Shown here one piece after another: positions 33,061-44,597 of a DNA stretch of 64,000 nt (positions are counted from its first letter, which is position 1; each line of letters starts with the position of its first letter). Source of the stretch: Puccinia triticina. Its lineage: Eukaryota; Basidiomycota; Pucciniomycetes; Pucciniales; Pucciniaceae. The stretch is from assembly GCF_026914185.1 (NCBI RefSeq), contig NC_070562.1, positions 5,766,001 to 5,830,000 on the forward strand, given 5' to 3'. A program made the position numbers and the translations under genes. The notes beneath the pieces were generated by a model. That model saw nothing but the letters and a program-made list of their open reading frames with translations, was not told where the DNA came from and ran no database searches.

Positions 33061-33324
33061 GTTGGGGTGTTGATTGCACACATAGAAGCTGCATGTTGTT
33101 TGTTTATACTCACCCAATTTACTTGATTCCAAAGCTTGAATTATTTATTCATAAACTTCATGATCAAATAATCTATTCTTTGGAAGCAAAATACTAGCTG
33201 AGGTTTCCAGCATTCACCCACTCTGGAAAAGTCTGAGGTGATATATTGCACAAATTCCGCACATGAAATGGGAAAAACAGTGATTCAGTTCTGATTGGTG
33301 AGTCAGGTCATATGCCTAGGAAAA

Positions 33325-33837
33325 ATGCCTGGAGAGATCATAGGCTCAGGTCTTATGCGTGGAATGCTAGAGCGCCGATTATCAAATGCTCTTGAGAGCC
33401 AGGCTGATTCAGACGAAAGTATGGGATCCGAAAGAAACACAAGGATACATGATGATCTACCAATCACCTCCATTGATCTAGGCGAGTGCGAAGAGGAAGA
33501 CAAACTGGCCCTGGTGAAATCAATCCTTGATGAAGAGCTCTCAGAACATGAAGCCTTGATGGGATCCTGGGCTGGAGATGTTGTTGAACTCTGGAAAACT
33601 ATTTATGGGCCAACCCCACTCGATCATCCTTGGTTCTCACTGGTGAATTCCCTTCCACCGCCGAGGTTTGACAAAAGCAAAGACAGTTCAGAAGCTATAC
33701 TTGCGGGAATTGACAAGGGTGAAGAGGACGCTGGCAGCAATGTAGATGGCGAAGAAATCAGCGCAGGTGACATGTTAAATCTCCTGAATATTGCTAACGA
33801 GAATCTGGCAACTAACAACAGTCACCAAGCTGATTAA
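33325..33837 (+). CDS. Acidic hypothetical protein, about 170 aa
   Basis: An open frame from the ATG at 33325 (MPGEIIGSG) to TAA, possibly extended upstream by another exon. The product is rich in Asp, Glu and Ser, with GECEEEDKLALVKSIL, a Trp-containing segment (WAGDVVELWKTIYGPTP, PWFSLVNSLPPPRFD) and an Asp/Asn-rich tail. No known domain. Codon usage is more gene-like than that of neighbouring ORFs. It could equally be the C-terminal exon of a decayed transposon gene. Confidence 0.4.
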   Translation: MPGEIIGSGLMRGMLERRLSNALESQADSDESMGSERNTRIHDDLPITSIDLGECEEEDKLALVKSILDEELSEHEALMGSWAGDVVELWKTIYGPTPLDHPWFSLVNSLPPPRFDKSKDSSEAILAGIDKGEEDAGSNVDGEEISAGDMLNLLNIANENLATNNSHQAD

Positions 33838-34338
33838 GCAGAGGAAAAACCTCGTATAGTTTGTTGTTTCATTTTTCTCCTTGGCATCTGTGTGTTGTTT
33901 TTTACTTTTGTATAATTTTGGCCTCGCTGTGCTGCGCGAATTCATTTCCCTCCTTTCCAATCATGATCAAGATGATTGTTTCTTTTATTTTCTCACATGT
34001 GCAACAGTAAAACTATTGCGCCGAACGACAACAGAAAAAAATGTGATTGCAGCCAAGGTGTGAGTATCCCGCGTTCAAAAGCGAGGAGAAACACGTGTAC
34101 GGTTGATTGGCCAAAACAAAACCTTTGGCCCATGGAACTTGATACTGCTGAGGGGGGGAGTGAGAAAGAATGAAAAAATGAAAACAAAAGGTGGCGGTGG
34201 GGGACCTCACTGCATTGCCTGAGTTTATCCGATCAAGAGTTGTACACTTTTCTCGGCCTGGGCTGCAAGCTTGTCGGACAAGCTCGGTCCGACAAGAGGC
34301 TCGGACCAAGTTGACCGATCAGATAGTTCGTGTACTTT

Positions 34339-34500
34339 GAGTTGGGTGGACTTTGGGAGGCGCCCGCGACCCCGATTCCGTGGAATCCATGGAATCCACG
34401 GAGCAAAAATGTCCCCCCAGAAAGGCTCTTTGAAGCCTCTCCTGTGCGCGAGTCTGAGGCTTCAACATACTATCTTATAGGCTGTTCACAGGTGCTGCTT
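34339..34500 (+). repeat. Arm of a long-range inverted repeat (partner 29222-29395)
   Basis: See the partner arm. This copy lies about 200 bp upstream of gene B, in the position of its promoter. Confidence 0.75.
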
Positions 34501-34702
34501 AGGGGGGGCCGCCCCGACCCTCCTTCGGAGGTCGCTTCGCTCCCCCTAAATCCCTCCTCGGGGGAGCCAAAGAGAGGGACTTCTTTGTTCTACCTTTTCC
34601 TCTGTAGCAACCCGAAACCACAAGTTCCTCCCTGCGCTCGCGTCCTCGCCAATCAACTGCTTCGTCTAATTTGGTTTAGTCTTGTTCAGCACTTTCCCTC
34701 CA

Positions 34703-36081
34703 GTGGCGTCTTCCAATGGGACAGAGGAAGGGTCTTCCGTCCAGATAAACCAGCCAGAATCAAACCCAAATAGTCGCAAGAGATGCTCAGAGTACGTGCT
34801 TCCAAAACTCAAATAAAACCACGAAATCATGATTCTGACTTCTCCCCTAACCTTTCCTTCCGCGTTTATTTCTTTTGCCTGTCTCTTTGGCCCTACGACT
34901 CGTTGACGTTTAAACGGAACGAATTAATCGACCCATGTTTCACGCCCTACAGAGCACGAGAGGCCTACAAACGCAAACGAGGTATATTGTTGAAACCTCA
35001 TGCGCTGACTAAGAAAATCAGGAAACTTGACTTGTTCCCGGAAATCTCGAAGGAAGTTGAAGAAGAATTTGAAAAACGAGCGAGGGAATTTGCAAAGTAT
35101 GAAGAACATTTGAGAAAGCACCCCGATCAAAGCTTTCTAAAACCCCTCGACCGGCCTCTCATCCCTCGACTTCCAACCCAGACTGAATACGCAGATGCTT
35201 TGAAACATATCGAGAATAACTTTAGAACGATTAGCCATGGTTTCTTCATGGTTACAGAGGCAAAGGAATTTGATACAATTGTCTGGGTCGATTTTTTCAA
35301 AATTTCCCATTTAACCGCAAAGCTGCGAGCAAAGTACGACTGTTTATGCGACTTCATTCATCGCTGCAAGCAGTTTATCTCGCCACTTGCTTCCGAAGGT
35401 CGTCCGGATGGGGATGTGATGTCGGCCATAGGTTGGTCCCAGGACCTGACTCGTCTGAAGATCCTGGATCAATACCGTCATGAAGAAGCAATTGAAAAAA
35501 ACCGAGAAGTGTTCGACAAGCTCATGGAAGAATCCGAACAAGCGGGGAAAGCCCTCTGGGACGCGTACTCATCTCTCGCTAATATAGCAGCTGACAATAC
35601 TAAGAAATACATCAAGGAACTCAGTAGCTCCCCGTCTACCAACAACGACTTGCCAGCCAACCCAAACGGCGACGAATCATGTAATCCGGCAGCGGCTAGT
35701 CTAGCGTTTCCTTCCAACGATTTCCACGTCAATCAATTTTATGAAAAAACTATTGATCCCCTTAAGCATTTGTCCTTCGCAATGGTAATCCCTACATTCA
35801 AGTCTACTGGCAAGATCGCACTAGCATCCGAAGGCCATCAAGTTGATAACGGCCAGTTCGTCTTTCCCCACGTCAAGCTTGCGATTGCATTCCCACCAGA
35901 CACCATTTGCAGGATGATGATTCTAACTCAAGGCAATCCTCATGGTTCAATGAAGGCTACGGAGCATGGAGACTCCACTAGATTATCGCTGTGCATACAG
36001 GCAGCGCCACGCATTAACTATACGATTAAGAAAAATGAACAAGTACCTCTAAATGAAGAAACAAGTACGTCGGGAAAGTAG
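34703..36081 (+). CDS. Copy B: uninterrupted paralogue of the split host gene (2 exons), start uncertain
   Basis: Exon 1 (34703-34791) ends ...RKRCSE; a 161-bp intron with donor GTACGTG, a CTAAC branch site and acceptor CTACAG follows; exon 2 is 34953-36081. The reading length is about 405 codons. It matches copy A along its length: KRCSE/KRCAQ, PHALTKKI, PDQSFLKPLDRPL, RCKQFI, GWSQDLTRLKILD and FKSTGKIALASEGH. Where copy A has ATG, copy B has GTG (34703-34705) with a TAA 27 bases upstream in frame, so the start may be lost, lie in an unseen exon, or be non-AUG. The protein is charged and helical; no known domain or targeting signal. Its 5' flank carries a long-range inverted repeat, suggesting the promoter was rearranged. 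Confidence 0.6.
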
Positions 36082-36473
36082 CTTATTGTAATATTGTGAT
36101 TCTCTTATCAATTAAAACCCTCATATTTCTCACGGGACAGTCCACCACTTCTCTTGGTTTATCTTTACTCTGAACCCCACAATCTCTGACCGGGTGAACT
36201 GAAATTTCAAAGTGCCTTAATGTTTTGTGACTTCAAAAAAAGTGAATGTAAATATAGATTGAAAAAAAGGCAAAGTGAACCCAATCTACGCACATTGCTT
36301 CTTGTTGTAAGTAATCTAATTTAAAATCTCATCCCCAGTCTGGATCCAAGTCTTGAATGAAAGCCTGTGCCATCAATGATGATGAAGTGGGAAAAGCCAC
36401 CGCAACTTGACATTCAGAGCTGTAGGGGTGGGCACAAGAATGTGATAATGATGGGTTGGTTCAGTACGCCCAC

Positions 36474-36675
36474 TAGGGGTGTTCAAAGTTGACTGCATAA
36501 AATTATAACACCATAAATTCATAAAATTTTAATCTGAAAAAAATGTGTAACACCCAATCACTCAAAAAAGAGCAACAATTCTAAAATGGTACATAAAAAA
36601 TGATCACTCAAAAGTGTTATGATTTTATGATTTTATGATTTGAAGAAAATATGATTTCAACTTTGAACACCCTTA
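36474..36675. mobile_element. About 200-bp TA-flanked MITE, related to the 181-bp family
   Basis: TA + GGGGTGTTCAAAGTTGA at the left and TTCAACTTTGAACACCC + (T)TA at the right. The interior has CATAAAATT and TTATGATTTTATGATT words in inverted order, as in the 181-bp elements, but the sequence is otherwise distinct. Confidence 0.75.
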
Positions 36676-37280
36676 CTGATGTTTGATGGTATAAGTTACT
36701 TTGGCACATTGGTCACTTGATAATGTATTTACAAGGCGAAAGTCTCATGGAGGAGGCTCTGACTGGATTGTGTGCAGTATTCGATAACTCATTGGACAAC
36801 ATTGACGGCTTTTTATGCCTTGCATCATCATTTTTGTTTAGTTTCTCTTGCAAGACCTCCTATCAAAATATATTGATATTCTGCCAACGTTGGCACACTT
36901 CGAATGAAAGCAAATGCACCTCTTGAATGCGTGTCTAACTTCCAGCGGATTATCATTAAATTCGGCCATTGATATCTATCGATTCTTCTACATGCCAAAG
37001 TGGCTCTGGATCATTTTTGTTAGTCGCTTCATTGCCTGTCAATACATGTTCAGGGAGAGAGTACGACTTTCCATTAGACCTTTGGGTGAAACAAAAGTGA
37101 GAGAGCTTCAACCAAGGGATCGAGATCAGGATGGTCTTCAAGGATCAGATGGTAATGCAGCCAACCAATGGTGATTTCACATTGATATGTGGCTTAACAA
37201 AGCTACTCGAACGGCGGGTGTCACATCATCACATGGGCCGAAGCTGCCAGGGTGGCAACATACAGATTTTTACACAACCG
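36676..37280. other. Intergenic upstream of REX2-type gene
   Basis: Only short unsupported ORFs. It presumably contains the promoter of the oligoribonuclease gene; no motif stands out. Confidence 0.5.
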
Positions 37281-38517
37281 ATGGCCGAAACGAAAATGAA
37301 GGACCTTGCCACTCCGGCCATGCCGGCCGAAACGCACTTGGTCTGGATTGATTGTGAGGTAAGGGATCAAGTCCACTATCTGCCTTCTGTGTTCGATTGA
37401 TCTGACGAAACTTAGGGTCGACGCAGATGACTGGGCTGGACTTGACGGTAGACCAGATAATCGAGATAGCGTGCATTATCACAGACAGTTAGTCAAAACA
37501 GCTCGGCTTTTGTAGGGCCCAGTAGAAGGCTGTTTGACTCACGAGCGAACGAATAGCATATGTTAACATTCAAATGATCCATCGCATTCGCAAACAGAGG
37601 ACTTGCAGGAACTGGACGATGGGATCCAATTCGTGATACATGTGGAACAACCCGTACTCGATCGAATGGGCCCTTGGTGAGTAGTCGTAGTGCAGTGATA
37701 CGTCACCTGAGAACCGATCAACGAACTACGAATTTTATAGGTGTCAGAAACAGCATGGAAAGGTCTCTCCTGCTCTCTCGCATATGCTTTGCGAAGCCTT
37801 GCTGATAGATATTGTGCTCTCAATCGTGCGTCAGTCGGGATTATCCGAAGCTTGCCTCCGATCACCCCATACATTGGCAGAAGTAGATCAGAAGATTCGA
37901 CGATATCTTGAGCACCACTTGCCCGGGCTTGAAGGGAAAGCGGTCTTAGCAGGAAACTCGGTGTACGCCGATAAAATGTTCTTGGTCGGTTTTCAAGATC
38001 TTCTAGGCGCTGAGCATCCAAACTGAACGAAACTTCGAGTTTATCTTGGCGGCTCTCTTGATTTCAGGACAAAGACCTACCTCTGGTATCACAATACTTA
38101 CATTACCGCCTCGTGGACGTGAGCTCGATCAAGGAGTGCGTAGAGCAATGCATACCGAATCTTATTTTCCAACTCGACTTGCTCATCAATTGTACCATGT
38201 CTAGACTTGCCAGGAGATGGGAGCCCAAACTTGTAGAGCTTGCGAAACCCGCCAGCATTCCTTCTAAACATCGGTAGGTGTAACTTTCAACTTGATTCGA
38301 GATTTTTCGATTTCTCAAGTCAACTTTCGCCTCCTGTTATCAGCGCACTCGATGACATACGCGACTCAATATCTGGTATGTCTTGCAACATTCTCCTTGT
38401 CATATTCGATGGTGATTAACGCGTCTGTTTTGTTCGTTGCAATGCTCTCACGAAGAGTTACGATTCTATCAAAAGCATTTTTTTCTTCCATCCAGCAGCA
38501 ATCATGGAAAACCTTGA
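37281..38517 (+). CDS. REX2: Oligoribonuclease / RNA exonuclease REX2 type, 206 aa (9 exons)
   Basis: A DEDDh 3'-5' exoribonuclease that removes the last dinucleotides of RNA decay, usually mitochondrial and cytosolic. Exons: 37281-37358, 37427-37487, 37598-37676, 37741-37762, 37835-37984, 38068-38135, 38205-38273, 38344-38375, 38456-38517. The active site is visible: VWIDCEMTGLD (Asp24, Glu26), AGNSVYADKMFL (Asp126) and HRALDDIRDS (His175, Asp180). WCQKQHGKSGL, LHYRLVDVSSIKELARRW and ELRFYQKHFF are family signatures. Length and order agree with bacterial Orn and human REXO2. Exon 4 has 22 nt. An in-frame upstream extension before MAETKMKDL is open but shows no clear presequence. Confidence 0.96.
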
Positions 38518-38888
38518 GCCATGTTGTCTGCAGATGTATAATGCACCAACTCAAGCTTTGCGATAGGACTTCTGCCACTTTTAGGCTGGAGAGCATCTTG
38601 AGTCAGGAGTGTTTATCAAGACTTTTTTTAAATTGCGAGTGATGACGAAAAGCTATTAGTATTTTCCAGGTCTAGATATTAAGCTTGCAAAACGATGCGA
38701 TGTTCCCGACTACTAACGACAAGAAAACTACGGTACACTCTTTACATAGAAACAAAACTGCACGGAAAAAAGATATGTTAAAGAGAGCTAGGAAAGTTTA
38801 TGTTTGCAAATGATCTGGGATGTACAAAACAAAGAAAAATCCTCGTCTGCGGAGTGGGTTTGTTCAAGTGGATGTTGTGCCAAAAAAT
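38518..38888. other. Convergent 3' ends, no gene
   Basis: Short spacer between the 3' ends of the REX2-type and KRE6-type genes; it should hold both polyadenylation regions. Confidence 0.6.
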
Positions 38889-41800
38889 TTAGGAGGTTTT
38901 GCAACCATCCATAATGGTTGATTTGGGGAAGGTATAACCTGCTTGCGACCACGTTCTGTAGTGACAGATGTTAGTCTTGGCAGATATATTTGACGTATGA
39001 AAAGTGCGGAGCTTACGTTAAATTCGTGTTCTGATAAGCATCCCAATGGTCATTGATGCTTTAGACGTGACAGAAAGGGAACGTTAGCATAGGTGACGAA
39101 AGGTCGGCTCTAAAATCACTGCAAGAATTGAAAGGAGCTCAACTATTTCTCGGTTGGATAATCTTTTGGACTACAGCCAACATTTTTGTGCCCTTTGCGC
39201 TGGTACTGAGTGGTATTTGAATTGGAGTCAATCCAGCAATCCAAGTAGAAGTTGTGCAATCAGGCCCCGACTTACAAATCGAACATAATCAAATCGCATG
39301 TGTGCTGGAAATGTCAGTTGGGCTTCATTCACCGGCACAAAAGTGTCACTGAGTCCCTGTAAGCTCAGATTTCATCGTCAGAATGTGGGAAACTCGATCA
39401 AGCCAGGAAGACCAAAACTAACCAGATTCAGAATCATGTACATCGGTTCGTTAGAAATTAATCTCTGGCCGACCATACTGCGCGCATTAGGTTGCAAGGC
39501 GGTCGAGTTCAAAGTCCAAGTTGCTTTTTGATTAAGACTCCAAGTTCTGCCACAGAAGAGACAAAAAAAGCATCAGACGCAAATACTACAACGCCGATCG
39601 CCAAGGAGAAGGCTTACATGTGAGAATTCTCCTGATCCTGCGGTGATGAAATTCAGAGAATAAAAATGTAAGGGCCTCGGATCTTGCGCGATAGAAAATT
39701 TTTGAAATGCAATCGAGACTCACAGCCTACACATTTCATAATCAACCAATGTTGTGATTAGTTCAGGGGAGTGTGACTGATGACAGACAAAAACCAAAAA
39801 GCTTACAGGTGCCCATTCGAGTCCATATGGCATCGATTGGTTTCCGTCGAGTTCGACTATGATTATAGCGTGTAAACGAAGATGTTAGCCGTAGGGCAAA
39901 ACAGACTTCAGAGCATTGATTGAACGAACAATTGGATGGTGGTATAGTAGCAAGAGAAGAGAGAGTTTGTTGACGATTGCCGCCGTGATAAGGATTCACG
40001 TTGGTTCTGAAACCTGATTCGGGGTAGATGCTATAAGTTGAGCCGAGTTTAGCGTTCCACTAAAGTTCAGGCAGCAAAGCGGGTGAGCGTGAACGGATGG
40101 GTTAGCAACTGAATCAAACATAGTGACAAGTGAATCGAGTACTGCTAACGGTTCTTTTGTCATCATATGGCGCGAGTTGGAGGGATTGGGATCCATACGC
40201 CGTCGCGGTCTTTTCATAAGAATAAGCTTCAATCATATCTATTTCCGGGGAAGAACGACCTCTATATGTGCCATCAGACAGTTTAGGGCCTGGATGACTG
40301 TCGTGTCATGAAAAAATGACAACGGTCAGAGTCATAAAATAACCAAGATAGCAAAACAGTACTGACTCTTCCCCAGCGCAAGTACAGCGACTAAGCTTCT
40401 GACCAGGTTGCCAGGAGAGATCTCCAACTTCCTAAAGGTCCATTACAGATGGTGAAATGGCTCGGAATCAATTTGAGGTATCCTTCCAAAATGAAAAAAG
40501 ACTGACAGATGTCAAAACTGTAGTGCCAGGTTCGCCGGTTTTCGGATGTGTTTGATTCGGCATTGCCTATGGCGTAATGTGAAGGATCACTTGGTAAGTC
40601 CCCGAAGTTGCAAATCTCAGTGATGTCAAATGCGGCTTACCCCAACATCGCAAGTGTCATAGCTGAACGGCCATGTACCGTCAGTAGTAGCACCAAAGCC
40701 AGGTCTTGCGAGATTGCCCATCGTCCAGACGGCAGCTGGTAGAAAGTGGGAATGATTGATATGAGAGGTCAGCGAATGGTCGATAGTGCTGAGTTGAATT
40801 CGAGGTGCTAAAGCTCACGCCAAAATCCACCGATGTCATGGCGACCTGGCATGATGATGCCGGCTGAATAGAGCGAGAAAAAAAAATCAACTTCATGGAT
40901 AGGCTACAAAGCAGAAACGCGGCCACGGACTTTCCATGTATCCACCCGTAAAACACAGTTTGTTCCAGCTTGTCAGCATGCCGCTACGGTATTCGAGGTT
41001 GTGATTGATATTGGGATCCATTTTGGTGATTGTGATAACCAATGAACCGCCCTCTGTCCTGGCACCATCAGGATCATACCATTCTCGATCGCCTATTCGA
41101 GGTGAAAATAGCCACGTTAGCTGCAGTTTTCAAAAGCTTCGAGCAATGGACAGACTCACCGGTTGGCCAATAATGCTGATCAGCGGCCTCCCCTGAAACC
41201 AAACAGACAAGTAAGATATTATTGGTCAGAGGTCGGTTTTCCAAGTCCTAACGAATTGACGATGATGCAGGAAAACATACAGAAAGGATCATCGCCTTTC
41301 CAAAACGTGCGGCCATCGACATTAAACTCATCACTGAACACAAGCTCGTATTCTTCCCCATCAGCTCCAACTCTAGATTTGGCCTCGCGCGGCGTGTCAG
41401 GATCAATGAGCTCCCGCATGCCAGGGATAGTGGGCTAAATTCAAGGACAAGTGCAACGGAAGATCAATCATCGAAGCTTTTCTCGAACATTATCTGATAC
41501 CGCGTCACAGGGGCTAAGAACATACGGCTCGCATATAGCCACCCAAGTTGTTTCTTCCTCCAGATACTAAATCCCTGAAGGTGTGCTCTTTGAAGTAGGA
41601 GAGAATCGGCCATCCTGATGGAACAAGACAATTATCAGTAATTATTCTTGTTAGTGCATATATCTAATATAAAAAAATCCCGGGAAGTTACCTGCGAATA
41701 GCATAACCAAGCCTCCGATTAATATCATCAGGGCGCCTGTCGAATTTGCACATCCGGACACAGTAGCGATGTCAATATTGGTCACAATTTGTAATGAAGC

Positions 41801-42278
41801 TAATTTGGATGAATGAATGCTTACATATGTTGGCCCAACCTCTCGATGACCACATAGTGAAGCTGCCGGATGATTCCAATATGTACCGACTGGGACCGAA
41901 GCGGGGTGTCTTTTTCTCGTACGCATGCATCTCGTCTGCTGGTCCGGGAGAGAGTAATTCTTCGGTCAAGAAGCCCAAGTCAGCAGCCCCATAGGAATAT
42001 CTTGCAGCGTTTTCCGGCGTCTCAGATGAATAGCTTTCAGCCATTCTATCGGAGGAGGCTTTGCTGAGATGACTGCCAGGATGTCTGGAATTTTGGGTTC
42101 CATTGTGAACCCAATCGTAGCGGCCTTGCCCGAATGATGGCTCAGAAGATCCCCCGCCTGCGGTCGGCGACTGATGGCTCATGAAATAAGGTGAATAGGA
42201 ACTGGTGCTTGAAGGTCGATTCCTCCGTAGTGGCACTTCGGCATAGAATTGATCTTCATGAGAATAAGGAGAAGCCAT
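38889..42278 (-). CDS. KRE6: KRE6/SKN1 family beta-glucan synthesis protein, 637 aa (19 exons)
   Basis: A type II membrane glycosyl hydrolase family 16 protein needed for beta-1,6-glucan assembly in the wall, acting in the ER/Golgi or at the plasma membrane. All 19 exons join in frame: 41825-42278, 41692-41736, 41526-41614, 41281-41434, 41160-41192, 40931-41092, 40819-40863, 40641-40735, 40519-40566, 40367-40431, 40150-40297, 39930-40059, 39807-39856, 39618-39637, 39423-39546, 39276-39356, 39144-39205, 39017-39058, 38889-38955. A cytoplasmic Ser/Pro-rich tail (1-150) precedes a membrane helix (about 151-172, LMILIGGLVMLFAG). The lumenal part has YELVFSDEFNVDGRTF, PAVWTMGNLARPG, the catalytic SPEIDMIEAY (Glu415, Asp417, Glu420) and QLTFPAHMRFDYVRF. 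Exon 14 has 20 nt. The donors GTCCGT and GTTTTG (introns 6 and 9) are weak. Confidence 0.96.
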
Positions 42279-44597
42279 GATGACGGCTCGATTGTGTCAA
42301 GGATCGCCCCTAGAGCTAGGCTTTCAACGGAGGGAGTTTAGCGGGTTGCCCCTTGTAATAATACTTTTTTGTTGTTTAGCGAAAGTTGTAATTTTTCAAA
42401 GGCGTGCTTCAAAGGTGTGCTTGCGAGCCGAAGCCGGGTACTTGATGACGGCTGGCCGTTGGTGGGGTTGTCAGATCCGCTTTTTTTCGTCGGGACGTAG
42501 GCCCTAATGAGCAGATAACGGGTTGGAAGCTTGGAATCGGGGATTTGTTGGGGACAACGCAAGCGGCGGGAAATTTTTGGGTGGGGAGATGAGTGTAGAC
42601 AAGGGTCCAGGAAACTTGAAGGGGCCGGATGAAAAGGGTTCAAAGTGGCACCGCAAGTATTGAAACGAGACTGGTCGCGAATGACTCGACGGGGGTAAAA
42701 ATGTGCAATTGAACTACTTTGGTAATTTCCAATCACCCTGGTTGAAAGTCCAGGGGGGGAACTTGCAAAAACCGAGAACTTATTGGACGACCAAGTAACA
42801 TAGAGTGGGAGAATCACATTTGAGCCAATTCATATGAGTTGACAACGGAGGGCAGTATTGATGTAACTAGCTGCGTGACCTTCGTGACGTTATAGCGAAA
42901 GGCCAAGTGAAATAATTTTCGACGGTGATGGCTGCTCTCGGTCACTATGCCTGCCCTGCGACTAGTTTGTACACCTTGGCTGAAGATCCCACTTATGTTC
43001 TAGTCAGATTTCTCTTGGTTCTCTTAAACAACACCAAGCGGGTACATACATGATTCAAACGAAGCTCACTGATCAACGTTCTTTTCTCGTGTTGGTCGTC
43101 GAGTTCGAGTGTACGTGCAAACGGCTGGCCTCCAGCTTGGTGTTCGGCGTATCGACCCTACGAACGGTGTGAAGTTCTATTTGCAAGCTGCGACTTGGTT
43201 TCCTGCCCACAAGACAGCCTGAAGAAGTCCTGCCGGGAGTTTCGGTATCAGGCAAGGCATCACTCACTCCCCATGCTCCTTCTCTATGTAGGCAACATCG
43301 TCCGCCTCAGATACGAGCTGAAGCTACAAACATCACCAATGTGACGGAAAGCGCCATGTAGCTGGATAGAGCCCTACAGCGCCGCCATGGCAACCCCCGC
43401 ACATTCGTGTCGAGGAGGCACGCCAATTTGGCGATCCTAAAGTAACAGCGGCAAATGCATCCCATGGAAACGGGAAACGGGGGCATAAAAGTCATGGTGT
43501 CAAGAAGCAGTTGCCTTTTCACTTTGCGGGAATACGAATACAGTCCGTATGATGGCGCTGACCGCCGGACCGTGGGCTCGGTTATCGAAGACCCAGCCTA
43601 ACAACCAAAGCCGCGTCAATCTTTCCTCTCCAACAAGATCACTACAAGGCTTCAACGTATCTTTCCGCGTGATACTCACTGGAAACCAGGCCAATGGAAA
43701 ATATTGATACTCAAACGCATACAGCTGAAAGCGGCAAGGAAAGAAAATGCCACAGATGAACCCGTAGATAAGCGCTGTGCCAGACCTGTGCGGTCAAGCG
43801 GGATGCTTACCGGTAAGCTGGTGCATAAATATGTACACCAGCTTGAGCGGAATGAGATCCTTCCCGACAAGCCGACATAGCTTAGACTTGCCCGGTGCAC
43901 GCTGTGGAAAAAACTTGCGGTGAAACCACAGCCGGGTTATAGGGAACATTGAGCCAAATTAGGATGTCTCCGCTCGCTGGAGAAGAACCCTCCTCAGTGA
44001 GGAGGCACAAGGTGTTCTATGAAGAGGTATCACACTTGGCAAGCCAACACACCTGGTATATGCTCGCTGGAGAGATGTCGGCTGGAGAGTATCTTCCTCG
44101 GCGAAAAGGTACAACAAGATCGCCGAGGAGAAAGCCTCCCCGACAATCGGGTGCACAGTTTGACTGGGAAGAATCTAAAATCTTGCTCGGAATCTTCCCC
44201 CACAAGTCGAAGAAGGCTCAAGTTGGTTCACCCGCGAGGGTTCCTCTTGGGCGAGCACCTTGCAGTCCACCTTCTTCGATGCAAGAAGGTGGACTCCAAG
44301 GTGCTTGCCCAGGATGAATCTTCCCGAGTGCCTGGAAGAAAATCTATGTATCTACGCCGAGTCGGCACATTGGTGCACCGGAGATTTTCGGCCGCCGCTG
44401 GGTCACTGTCTTCAGTTTTGGGGGCTCAAGTGGTTTACAAGGGGGTACGGGGTCCACCGGGCCCCGGGGGTCGCCAGATCAAAGGGGGTCAGGCTGATGA
44501 GTCTGGGCGCGACACGGGGCGCGTCGGCGGCACATGTAGCCAAATTACCACCTTCATCCTCAGAACATCCCAGCCAGCGGGATAGACGATCCGAGCA
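42279..44597. other. Divergent intergenic region between KRE6 and POL2, no gene
   Basis: 2.3 kb between two divergently transcribed genes, so both promoters lie here. ORFs on either strand lack support. The 44.0-44.35 kb part is strongly palindromic (listed separately). Confidence 0.6.
43965..44335. repeat. Nested palindromes including a 48-bp-arm hairpin
   Basis: The strongest hairpin has arms 44231-44278 and 44283-44331 (GTGGACTGCAAGGTGC / GCACCTTGCAGTCCAC type, with a short loop at GATG). Shorter pairs occur at 43972-44010 (CCTCCTCA/TGAGGAGG) and 44095-44130 (CTCGGCGA/TCGCCGAG). Possibly a foldback MITE in the POL2 upstream region. Confidence 0.65.
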
